Shown here: piece after piece, positions 6,101 through 11,168 of the stretch
Numbering within the stretch: the stretch's first letter is position 1
Layout of the letters: every line of letters starts with the position of its first letter
NCBI GenBank assembly: GCA_035762175.1
Contig: DASTPP010000353.1
Span: 1-11,168 of the forward strand
DNA length: 11,168 nt
Origin: DASTPP01 sp035762175
Lineage (GTDB): Bacteria; Myxococcota_A; Polyangia; Polyangiales; Polyangiaceae
Direction: 5' to 3'
Made by a program: the position numbers and the translations under genes
Notes under the pieces: model-generated
What the model was told of the DNA's origin: nothing
Databases searched by the model: none
What the model saw: the letters and a program-made list of their open reading frames with translations, nothing else

Positions 6101-7056
6101 AGCCCTCGGTGTTGCTCTCGCAGAAGGCGGCCGTCCCGCTCTTCGACCACGGCATCGCGTTCCTGCCCGCGCGGGGGGGCGAGCCGGCGGTCTGGCTCGA
6201 CGCGACGAGCCCGCAGAGCCGGCTCGGGCCGGTGCCGAGCATGGACGTGCGGACGTACTCGCTCTTCGTGAGCGAGGGGGGGGCGCAGATGGTGGCGACG
6301 CCGAAGGGCTCGGCCGACGACTACGGCTCGCAGAGCCGCTGGACGGTGCGGCTCGGGCGCGAGGGCGCGGCCGACATCGAGGCCGACGAGCGGCACCGGG
6401 GCGACCACGCCTTCAACCTGCGCACGCACCTGCGCGAGAAGGACGCGCGGGCGCAGTGGGTCGAGCAGAACCTCTTGGCGGGGTGGATCCCGCAGGTGCA
6501 GGTCGACCCCGAGGTCGACTTCACCCCCGAGCTCGCGAAGGGCGAGGCGCGCGTCGTCTACAAGGCGCACAGCGAGGCGCTGGGGCGGCGCGAGGGCGGC
6601 GACCTCGTCGTCTCGCTGGCGCCGCTGACCACGCTCACCTCGCAGTACGCGGCGCTGCCGAAGCGCACGCTGCCGGTGGCGCTGCCGCCGCAGATGGCGC
6701 CGAGCAGCATGGTGCACGTGGTGCGCCTGGTGGCGCCGGCGGGGCTCTCGCCGGGGGCGCTGCCGCCGGGCGGCGAGGAGGCGGGCGGCGAGTTCGGCCG
6801 CGCCTCGCTCGCGGTCGCGCGCGACCCGGCCGACCCGAACGCGGTCGTGCTGACGCGCACGCTCACCTTCGACCTCGACGTCGTGCCGGTCGAGAAGTAC
6901 GCGGCCTGGCGGTCCTGGCTGACGCGCGTCGACTCGCTCTTGCACCGCTCGGTGCGCTTCGTCGGCGCGGGGGCCGCCCCGCCGCCGAAGAGGGCGCCGG
7001 CGCCGCAGCCCGCCGCGGCCGCGGGCGCGCCGGCCGGGGCCGGGGGGGCGCCTTGA
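3187..7056 (+). CDS. Secreted DUF3857/transglutaminase-like protein with an intact catalytic triad
   Basis: The protein has 1289 residues. Residues 1-22 form a Sec signal peptide (Arg6, a hydrophobic core, cleavage after ALA), so it acts in the periplasm or outside. Residues ~190-300 form a beta-rich domain (GALRLVWDG at ~230; Cys207 and Cys274 could pair). Residues ~305-640 are Ala-rich helices resembling TPR-type repeats. A DUF3857-like domain covers ~670-830 and a transglutaminase core ~885-1010, with Cys942 in QGDCDDKA, His988 in FDHGIAF and Asp1005 in VWLDATSP. The expected triad is therefore complete. A beta-rich C-terminal region and an Ala/Pro/Gly tail follow. The family may cleave, hydrolyse or cross-link peptides; the substrate is unknown. 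The start is fixed by the signal peptide; the Shine-Dalgarno sequence is weak. The stop overlaps the next gene by TTGA. The protein is long for its family because of the N-terminal half. Confidence 0.92.
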   Translation: MTLTLRWLAALALGAASSSALAAPAPPTNPPSATRPPPRAVEAGAATQRGRPAASRWTAATPDAMVDLWAPRARGEGPEAMAALALFDTLADRASGGRVLELLRGIGQGKGLVAEQARWLAAAYDPAPAVAPAGLVPALAVLGPFQDTSGRLNEPDIAEGDPAAWADRSASYAWGVYDVRWRDALPATVSARGLPLDLYVWPRSETCTYVASRVTLAAAGPIVVHAASTGALRLVWDGQTIAKSEELHESAIFDRLSARVEATAGDHLLAAKVCSGAPEDDGRVRLRLATPDGAPASFAASNDLGPLRGKAFAKANFKAVKTAAERALAVGPTSSPELTLWAAIVRTQGGLDDLRTPRAPGLLDAVARHGGTDADRLAMVGWVAPFGALRSGWLNSARDRAAAARDDETADFATRRLAIARLESGWSDWALAALASEPFARAKDLEAEALRARARSELGGEPGRRAELAKLAGAARAAGAKASTSSWEVIAAMARDLDPPLEVAARDELARRSPGRYDAARVRAARASGGEAVARAAAEAWRTGGLADGGEIADVARQLELAGRRPEALAFLRQGAPLAPNRAAVLGALAEALFVSPAPADRALGGPVLARARALDPGDAKKRAEAELRLGGKGEGEGKARAVGDERWMVAPETFLARAKAQPAKKGEVADRQLHWVRAVTLHDDRRVSQLIHYSREIVIAPRTQEELYEQLPVEGDESELLRARVHRAGGEVAFAEEQKSERGRPLVRWPDLKPGDVVEIALRSWTVGPIGRRGDMPFYFLDYAGAPSTHPLLYNEIVVDSPKAKPLAVDVLHGQPDRLVRTEEGARQVVRYIWDRPPQFADEPFAPKPSEIYPTLVGSTFATWDEFRAWYRGAIAGFTEPDDQVRRLAAELTKGKASRQEKLKAIFDFVADDIRYVNYVSGEWWLPNRPQQLLARRQGDCDDKAILLITLLKTVGIDATEVLIQTRYTRQPSVLLSQKAAVPLFDHGIAFLPARGGEPAVWLDATSPQSRLGPVPSMDVRTYSLFVSEGGAQMVATPKGSADDYGSQSRWTVRLGREGAADIEADERHRGDHAFNLRTHLREKDARAQWVEQNLLAGWIPQVQVDPEVDFTPELAKGEARVVYKAHSEALGRREGGDLVVSLAPLTTLTSQYAALPKRTLPVALPPQMAPSSMVHVVRLVAPAGLSPGALPPGGEEAGGEFGRASLAVARDPADPNAVVLTRTLTFDLDVVPVEKYAAWRSWLTRVDSLLHRSVRFVGAGAAPPPKRAPAPQPAAAAGAPAGAGGAP
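7042..7056 (+). promoter_or_regulatory. TTGA start/stop overlap with a G7 tract
   Basis: The TTG start of the second gene (7053-7055) shares bases with the TGA stop (7054-7056) of the first. A run of seven G (7042-7048) lies 4 bases before the TTG and is the only possible Shine-Dalgarno-like element. The arrangement implies translational coupling, so the second protein may be made at a fixed, lower ratio to the first. Confidence 0.6.
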
Positions 7057-10000
7057 GCGGGGCGAAGGCCTCGGGGGCTGCGCTCGTCGCGCTCGCGCTC
7101 GCCGCGTCGGGCTGCGGTGCGCTCGGCGGGGCGCGCTCGCCCGGCGCGCGGGTCGACGGCCTGGCGCGCACGTTCGCGGGCGCCGCCGCGGCCGAGCAGG
7201 CGCGGCCGGGGGGCGAGGCGCTGCGGGCCTACCTCGATCTGGTCGACGAGGGGCTCGCGGCCGGCGCCGAGGGCACCGAGGCGGTCGCCGCGGGCCTCGA
7301 CGCGATCTTCTGGCGCTCGAGCGCGGGGCTCGGCCGCGTCGCGGGCAAGCACGCGCTCGCCTACCGGGTGCCGAACGCGCGCGCCGAGATCGAGCCGCGG
7401 CTCGAGAAGGCGTACGCGCGCGGCGAGGGCTCGGCCGTCGCGCGCGCCCTCGTCGCCGAGGCCCTGTCCGACCTCGGCCGGCAGCGCGGCGACGCGTCGT
7501 TCGTGGCCGCCTGGCGCGCCCGCACCGGCTCGGTGCCGGCGCTCGCGGCGGTCGGCCCCCTCGACTGGGCGCCGCTCGCGGGCATCGAGCGGCCGACGCC
7601 GCTCGAGGCGCCCGGCGCGCCGCTCGCGGCGGCGTACCCCGGCGTCGCCCCCTTCAACGCGCAGGTCGAGCCGCTGCGGCTCGAGCGCGACGACTACGCC
7701 TTCGACGTCCGCGACGCGGGGGTGCAGGCCGGCGTCTACGCGCTCGCGGTCGACGTCGAGGTGCCGGAGCGCGGGCGCATCTGGCTCGGCCTGCAGTCGA
7801 ACGCGGCGGCGCGGCTCGTCGCCTGCGGCGCGCCCGCGCTCGAGCGGCCCTACGCGGCCGGCGGCAACGCCGTCTTCCGCTTCGCCTCGGTCGAGGCCGA
7901 GGCGGGCACGTGCCGCGTCGTCGTGCGCTTCGCGAGCAACGACGACGGCGGGCGCCTCGCGCTCTGGGCCCTCGCCGACGACGGCACGCCCCTGCGCTCG
8001 TCGGCCCCGCGCCCCGGCGATCGCGCCCGGGCGCGCGCGGCGCGGCCTTCGCCCTGGTCGCCCTCGACCCGCCCCGGCGCCGCCGAGCTCTCGGCCGCCG
8101 CCTTCCTCGGGCTCGGCGACGCGCGCTCGGCCCGCCGGCTGATCGAGCCGAAGGCCCAGGCGCCCGACGCCCCCCCGCTCGCCGCGCTCGTCTGGGCGCG
8201 CGCGGTCGACCGCGCCGACGACGTGCCCGACGTGCGGCGGCCCGAGCGCGCCCGGAGCGCGTACGAGAAGGTGCTGAAGGCCTGGCCCTCCTCCTGGGAG
8301 GCGACGCTGGGCAAGGCGATCTACGGCGCCTCGCGCCGCGGCGCGGGCGAGGGGCGGGTCGAGATGCTCACCGAGCTCGCCGCCGCCCGCCAGGAGCGCC
8401 CGGGGCTCGACCCCGCGCTGCGCGCCTTCGAGGCCGTCACCGCGTACGAGGTCTCGATGTACGACCGGGCCGAAGAGGGGTACGCGGCGGCCGCGGGCGC
8501 CTTCAAGGGCACGCACTTCTTGCGCGAGCTCGAGGGCGCCATCCGGCCGCGCGCCGGCGCCGACGCCGTCGCCTTCGCGTGCGACGGCGGCCCGGCGCGC
8601 GACCGGTCCGACCTCGCGTGCCTGCACCGGCTCGAGCAGCGCGGCGACGCGAAGGGCTCGCTCGCCGAGATCGAGCGGCTGCGCGCGCTCCGGGGCGCCC
8701 CCCGCGCGCTCTCGTCGCACGAGGCGCAGGCCCGCCTCGCCGCCGGCGACGCGGCCGGCCTGCTCGCGCTCTACGACCGCCTGCTGCCCGGCCAGCGCGC
8801 GCTCGCCCTGCTCGCCGCCGCCGAGGCCCCCGAAGAGGCGCGCAAGCGCCTGGCGCGCGACCTGCGCACCGCGCGCGACAGCCCCGGCTCGCTCGCGCCC
8901 CTCTTGCGCCTGCTCGGGCAAGACCCCTCGGCCGACTACGAGGCCGCGGCCAAGCGCGCCGTCGAGGCCGACCGCAAGAGCCCCTCGGCCACCGCCGCGA
9001 CGCTCGTCATCGCCCACGACGAGCGCTACGACGTCGATCCGAGCGGGCTCCTGCGCGCGATCATCCACGACGTGCGCCGCGTCGCCGGCACCGCCGACGT
9101 CGAGCAGGGCGTCGCCGGCACGCTCGCGCTGGTCATCGGGCGCGACGTGCGCCGCGTGCTGCGCCGCCGCATCTTCAAGCCCGACGGGCGCGTGCTCGAG
9201 CCCGACCGCGCCAGCCAGGCCGCCCAGGGCGACGCCGACCTGTCGCAGCTCGAGCCCGGCGACTACGTCGAGCAGCTCGTCGAGCTCTACGCCCTGCCCA
9301 ACCGCGCCGGGCAGCTCGTGGTCGACGGCCCCGACCTCTTGCCCGAGCGCACCAGCGTCGCCAAGGCCACGATCGAGCTGCGCTACCCGCGCGCGCTGCC
9401 GCTCAAGCGCTGGGCGCACCCGCTGCTCGGCAAGCCCGAGCTCAAGGCCGAGGGCGACGCGCAGATCGTGCGCTACCACGTCGAGCGCGCCCCGCCCCGC
9501 CGCATCGAAGAAGACGTGCCGGCGATGGAGCGCGACGCCACCCTGAGCTTCGGCACCTACGACTGGCCCCTGGTCGGCCGCCACCTCGGCGAGCAGCTCC
9601 GCTCGCTCCTCGACGACGACGCCGTCGTCGGGCGCTGGGCCCGCCAGTCGATCGGCGACGCCCCGCCGCGCTCGCGCCAGGCCGTCGACCGGCTCGTCGC
9701 CGCCTCGGGCAAGGTCGTGCGCGTGCCGAACGGCGCGCTCTTCGCCGACGTCGTCGCCGCGCTCGCCGGCGGCCCCCAGCGCCAGAGCGCCCGCTACGTG
9801 CTCGAGCTCGGCCAGGGCAGCCGCACCCTCTTGCTCTACCAGGCCCTGCGCTCGCTCGACGTGCCCGCCGAGCTCGTCGTCGCCGAGCGCTCGCCCTTCG
9901 CCTCCGACCCCGCCTTCCCGCCGCGGCCCGGGCGCTTCGACCGGCCCCTGCTCGTCGTGCGCCTCGCGCCCGAGGCCGGCGGCGAGGTCTGGGTCGACGC

Positions 10001-10787
10001 CGACGTCGACGGCCCGCCCCTGCCCGCCGGCCGCGTCAGCCCCGAGGTGCGCGGAAGGAGCGGCATCGACGTCGCCGGGCGCATCCGCACCGTGCCGGCG
10101 TCGAACGCCGAGGGCGACGACCGCGACGACGTCGACCTGCGCCTCAAGGTCGACGCCCGCGGCGACGCCCAGGGCACGGCCAGCATCACCCTGCGCGGCC
10201 GGCCCGCCCAGGGCCTCGCCGACGCGCTCGAGACCGTCGTCGGCACCGACCGGCGCGAGATGCTCCGCAGCGTCGTGCTCGGCTGGCTGCCCTGGGCCAA
10301 CGTCAACGAGGTCTCGCTCGCCTCGGGCGAGGGCGCCTGGCAGATCGTGATCCGGGCCGACCTGACGATACCCGGGTACGCCCAGCCCGAGGGCACGAGC
10401 TGGGTCTTGCCGGGCTTCGAGCCCCTGCACCTCGTCTTCCCCCGGCCCTACTCGAGCACCCTCGGCTCGATGTACGCCGGCCGCGGCGCCCGCCAGAACG
10501 CCCTCGCCGTCGACACCGCCTACCAGTACCGCGTGCGCCGCTCGGTCGAGCTGCCCGACGGCGCCTCGCCCCCCGAGCGCGTGCACGCCGTCGAGGTCAA
10601 GAACGACCGGCTCGAGGCCCGCCGCTCCGGCGCCGTGCGCGGTCGCACCGTCGACGAAGAGTTCTCGCTCGCCCTCACCATCGGCACCGTCGCCTCCGCC
10701 GAGTACGAGCGCTTCGCCCGCGACGCCAAGACCGTCGACGACGGCTTCCTCGCCGGCCTGCGCGTCGCTCGAGCGCCGAAGCGCTAG
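7053..10787 (+). CDS. Lipoprotein paralogue of the DUF3857/transglutaminase protein, catalytically dead
   Basis: The protein has 1244 residues. TTG at 7053 is chosen because it is the only start that retains the export signal, ALVALALAASGC, with lipobox-like ASGC and lipid-bearing Cys21; the frame is open far upstream only as a shadow of the first gene. Residues ~160-310 form a beta domain matching that of the first protein (ARLVACG, then SVEAEAG; Cys258/Cys287 may pair). Helical-repeat sequence covers ~330-640. A DUF3857-like domain spans ~650-800 (LSQLEPGDYVEQLVELY) and a transglutaminase-like fold ~880-985. Where the first protein has QGDCDDKA this one has GQGSRTLLL (Ser923). The catalytic His is Arg964 in GRFDRPL; only Asp982 in VWVDADVDG remains. 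No Cys occurs after Cys523. It is likely a membrane-anchored pseudoenzyme, perhaps binding the same ligand or scaffolding its partner (inference). The reading frame is intact, so it is not a decaying gene. Confidence 0.88.
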   Translation: MSGAKASGAALVALALAASGCGALGGARSPGARVDGLARTFAGAAAAEQARPGGEALRAYLDLVDEGLAAGAEGTEAVAAGLDAIFWRSSAGLGRVAGKHALAYRVPNARAEIEPRLEKAYARGEGSAVARALVAEALSDLGRQRGDASFVAAWRARTGSVPALAAVGPLDWAPLAGIERPTPLEAPGAPLAAAYPGVAPFNAQVEPLRLERDDYAFDVRDAGVQAGVYALAVDVEVPERGRIWLGLQSNAAARLVACGAPALERPYAAGGNAVFRFASVEAEAGTCRVVVRFASNDDGGRLALWALADDGTPLRSSAPRPGDRARARAARPSPWSPSTRPGAAELSAAAFLGLGDARSARRLIEPKAQAPDAPPLAALVWARAVDRADDVPDVRRPERARSAYEKVLKAWPSSWEATLGKAIYGASRRGAGEGRVEMLTELAAARQERPGLDPALRAFEAVTAYEVSMYDRAEEGYAAAAGAFKGTHFLRELEGAIRPRAGADAVAFACDGGPARDRSDLACLHRLEQRGDAKGSLAEIERLRALRGAPRALSSHEAQARLAAGDAAGLLALYDRLLPGQRALALLAAAEAPEEARKRLARDLRTARDSPGSLAPLLRLLGQDPSADYEAAAKRAVEADRKSPSATAATLVIAHDERYDVDPSGLLRAIIHDVRRVAGTADVEQGVAGTLALVIGRDVRRVLRRRIFKPDGRVLEPDRASQAAQGDADLSQLEPGDYVEQLVELYALPNRAGQLVVDGPDLLPERTSVAKATIELRYPRALPLKRWAHPLLGKPELKAEGDAQIVRYHVERAPPRRIEEDVPAMERDATLSFGTYDWPLVGRHLGEQLRSLLDDDAVVGRWARQSIGDAPPRSRQAVDRLVAASGKVVRVPNGALFADVVAALAGGPQRQSARYVLELGQGSRTLLLYQALRSLDVPAELVVAERSPFASDPAFPPRPGRFDRPLLVVRLAPEAGGEVWVDADVDGPPLPAGRVSPEVRGRSGIDVAGRIRTVPASNAEGDDRDDVDLRLKVDARGDAQGTASITLRGRPAQGLADALETVVGTDRREMLRSVVLGWLPWANVNEVSLASGEGAWQIVIRADLTIPGYAQPEGTSWVLPGFEPLHLVFPRPYSSTLGSMYAGRGARQNALAVDTAYQYRVRRSVELPDGASPPERVHAVEVKNDRLEARRSGAVRGRTVDEEFSLALTIGTVASAEYERFARDAKTVDDGFLAGLRVARAPKR

Positions 10788-10790
10788 CGC
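10781..10790. repeat. 10-bp palindrome over the stop codon
   Basis: GCGCTAGCGC is a perfect palindrome containing the TAG stop (10785-10787). It is too compact for a hairpin loop and is most likely a by-product of GC-rich coding sequence meeting a TAG. Confidence 0.5.
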
Positions 10791-10827
10791 CCGGGGGCTC
10801 GCGGAAGGGGCGAAACGCGGCGGGCTG

Positions 10828-10840
10828 CCCCCGGCGGGGG
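10828..10840 (+). terminator. Small hairpin after the paralogue pair
   Basis: CCCCC (10828-10832) and GGGGG (10836-10840) can pair around GGC, 41 bases after the stop. No T-run follows; the sequence continues as G-runs that compete for the same bases (see the quadruplex motif). It may help to end transcription of the operon, but the evidence is only structural. Confidence 0.3.
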
Positions 10841-10864
10841 TCGGGGGGCGAGGGGGTCGGGGGG
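10836..10864 (+). promoter_or_regulatory. G-quadruplex motif between operon end and next gene
   Basis: Four runs of 5, 6, 5 and 6 G (10836-10840, 10843-10848, 10852-10856, 10859-10864) are separated by loops of 2, 3 and 2 bases (TC, CGA, TC). The pattern is a duplicated 15-mer, GGGGGTCGGGGGGCG, at 10836-10850 and 10852-10866. Long runs with such short loops predict a very stable quadruplex in the plus-strand DNA or in read-through RNA. It lies 58 bases before the ATG at 10923 and could affect termination upstream or promoter activity downstream. Confidence 0.65.
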
Positions 10865-10868
10865 CGGC

Positions 10869-10884
10869 CGCGAAGAATTTCGCG
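10869..10884. promoter_or_regulatory. Inverted repeat, possible operator
   Basis: CGCGAA (10869-10874) and TTCGCG (10879-10884) are perfect arms around GAAT. The site holds one of the few A/T-rich patches of the gap. It ends 21 bases before the TAGTCT -10 candidate, overlapping the expected -35 region, as an operator would. It could instead be an RNA hairpin from read-through; no T-run follows. Confidence 0.4.
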
Positions 10885-10905
10885 CCGGCCGGCCGGGCGA
10901 CGCAG

Positions 10906-10911
10906 TAGTCT
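10906..10911 (+). promoter_or_regulatory. Candidate -10 element (TAGTCT) of the right-edge lipoprotein gene
   Basis: TAGTCT fits the TAnnnT pattern. It ends 11 bases before the ATG, so transcription would begin around 10918 with a leader of about 5 bases. The bases before the ATG (GCCGCCCCGAG) contain no Shine-Dalgarno sequence, in keeping with a near-leaderless mRNA. No -35 hexamer is obvious. Confidence 0.4.
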
Positions 10912-10922
10912 GCCGCCCCGAG

Positions 10923-11168
10923 ATGGACCGAGAGCGACGCGCCCTCCTCGCCGGGCTGTCGGGCCTCTGCGCCGGCGGCCTCGCGGGCTGCGGCGGCGCG
11001 AGGCCCGTCTCGCTCGCCGAGGGGCCACGCCAGTACGTGCCCTTCGACTACGACCAGGTGCTCAAGCGCTGGACGCGCAGCGAGTCGCTCGTGGCGCTCT
11101 CCGAGCTCGACGACCTGCTGACGGTCACCGCCACGTTCGAATCCTGGGACTTTCGCTGGGCCTACGTC
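10923..11168 (+). CDS. Lipoprotein of unknown function, 3' end outside the window
   Basis: An open frame of 82 codons runs off the right edge. The N-terminus MDRERRALLAGLSG carries a hydrophobic stretch ending in a good lipobox, LAGC, with Cys23 (10989-10991) as the lipid-bearing residue. Arg5-Arg6 followed by ALL resembles a relaxed twin-arginine motif, so Tat export is possible but unproven. The mature part is hydrophilic and includes the segments YDQVLKRWTR and FESWDFRWAYV, which look like the uncharacterised lipoproteins common in myxobacteria. No function can be given. It is transcribed in the same direction as the DUF3857 pair but separated by 135 bases with its own candidate promoter, so it is probably a separate unit. 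The start is the first ATG and the only one that gives the signal sequence. Confidence 0.85.
   Translation, partial: MDRERRALLAGLSGLCAGGLAGCGGARPVSLAEGPRQYVPFDYDQVLKRWTRSESLVALSELDDLLTVTATFESWDFRWAYV

Noticed and set aside
3172..6945. Minus-strand open frame of 1257 codons opposite the first DUF3857 gene
   Set aside because: It is Arg/Pro/Leu/Ala-rich with no fold-like pattern. At this base composition the antisense of a real gene lacks stops, and the plus-strand frame carries clear domains and catalytic residues.
4644..7052. In-frame upstream extension of the second paralogue by 803 codons
   Set aside because: It lies fully inside the first gene in another frame and is Arg/Gly-rich. The lipoprotein signal directly after TTG 7053 marks the true N-terminus, leaving only rare frameshifting as a way to use it.
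6558..10586. Minus-strand open frame of 1342 codons opposite the second paralogue
   Set aside because: It is a Gly/Ala/Arg-rich shadow with no motif, and it spans the boundary of the two real genes.
7053..10787. Second paralogue as a pseudogene
   Set aside because: The frame is uninterrupted for 1244 codons with strong G/C third-position bias, and the C-terminal domains are well formed; only the catalytic residues are lost.

Overview
The window is very GC-rich (coding DNA about 75 % G+C by eye, third codon positions almost all G or C). It holds long secreted proteins of the DUF3857/transglutaminase type, a truncated lipoprotein of a kind common in myxobacteria, and surface-polysaccharide genes. 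This suggests a chromosomal segment of a Myxococcota bacterium (Polyangia-like), but no marker gene proves it.

Left part, minus strand (about 1-2815). A 2-oxoglutarate/Fe(II) oxygenase gene (2815 to 2021) is followed 11 bases later by a polysaccharide flippase of the MOP/Wzx (WzxC/TuaB-like) type (2009 to 327). They look like a two-gene operon for making or exporting a modified surface glycan. The flippase has an unusual N-terminal proline-rich extension coded by five 24-bp tandem repeats. A 290-base gap with hairpins, a dyad and a lower-GC patch follows. At the left edge another minus-strand gene may begin (start codon at 37), with only 12 codons visible.

Centre (2816-3186). A 371-base divergent intergenic region carries four copies of a 30/34-bp GC-rich repeat and the presumed promoters of both flanking operons.

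Right part, plus strand (3187-10787). Two very large genes overlap by TTGA. Both encode exported proteins with the same order of parts: export signal, N-terminal beta domain, helical-repeat region, DUF3857-like domain, transglutaminase-like domain and C-terminal beta region. The first has a classical signal peptide and an intact Cys-His-Asp triad. The second has a lipoprotein signal, no cysteine anywhere in its last 721 residues, and Arg where the catalytic His should be. This suggests an active enzyme paired with an inactive paralogue in the envelope; the substrate is unknown. A 135-base gap with a G-quadruplex motif and an inverted repeat precedes a third exported-protein gene, a lipoprotein cut by the window end (10923 onward).

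The most interesting points are the enzyme/pseudoenzyme tandem pair, the repeat-coded flippase N-terminus, the intergenic repeat array, and TAG-type -10 elements placed so close to start codons that leaderless or near-leaderless mRNAs are plausible.
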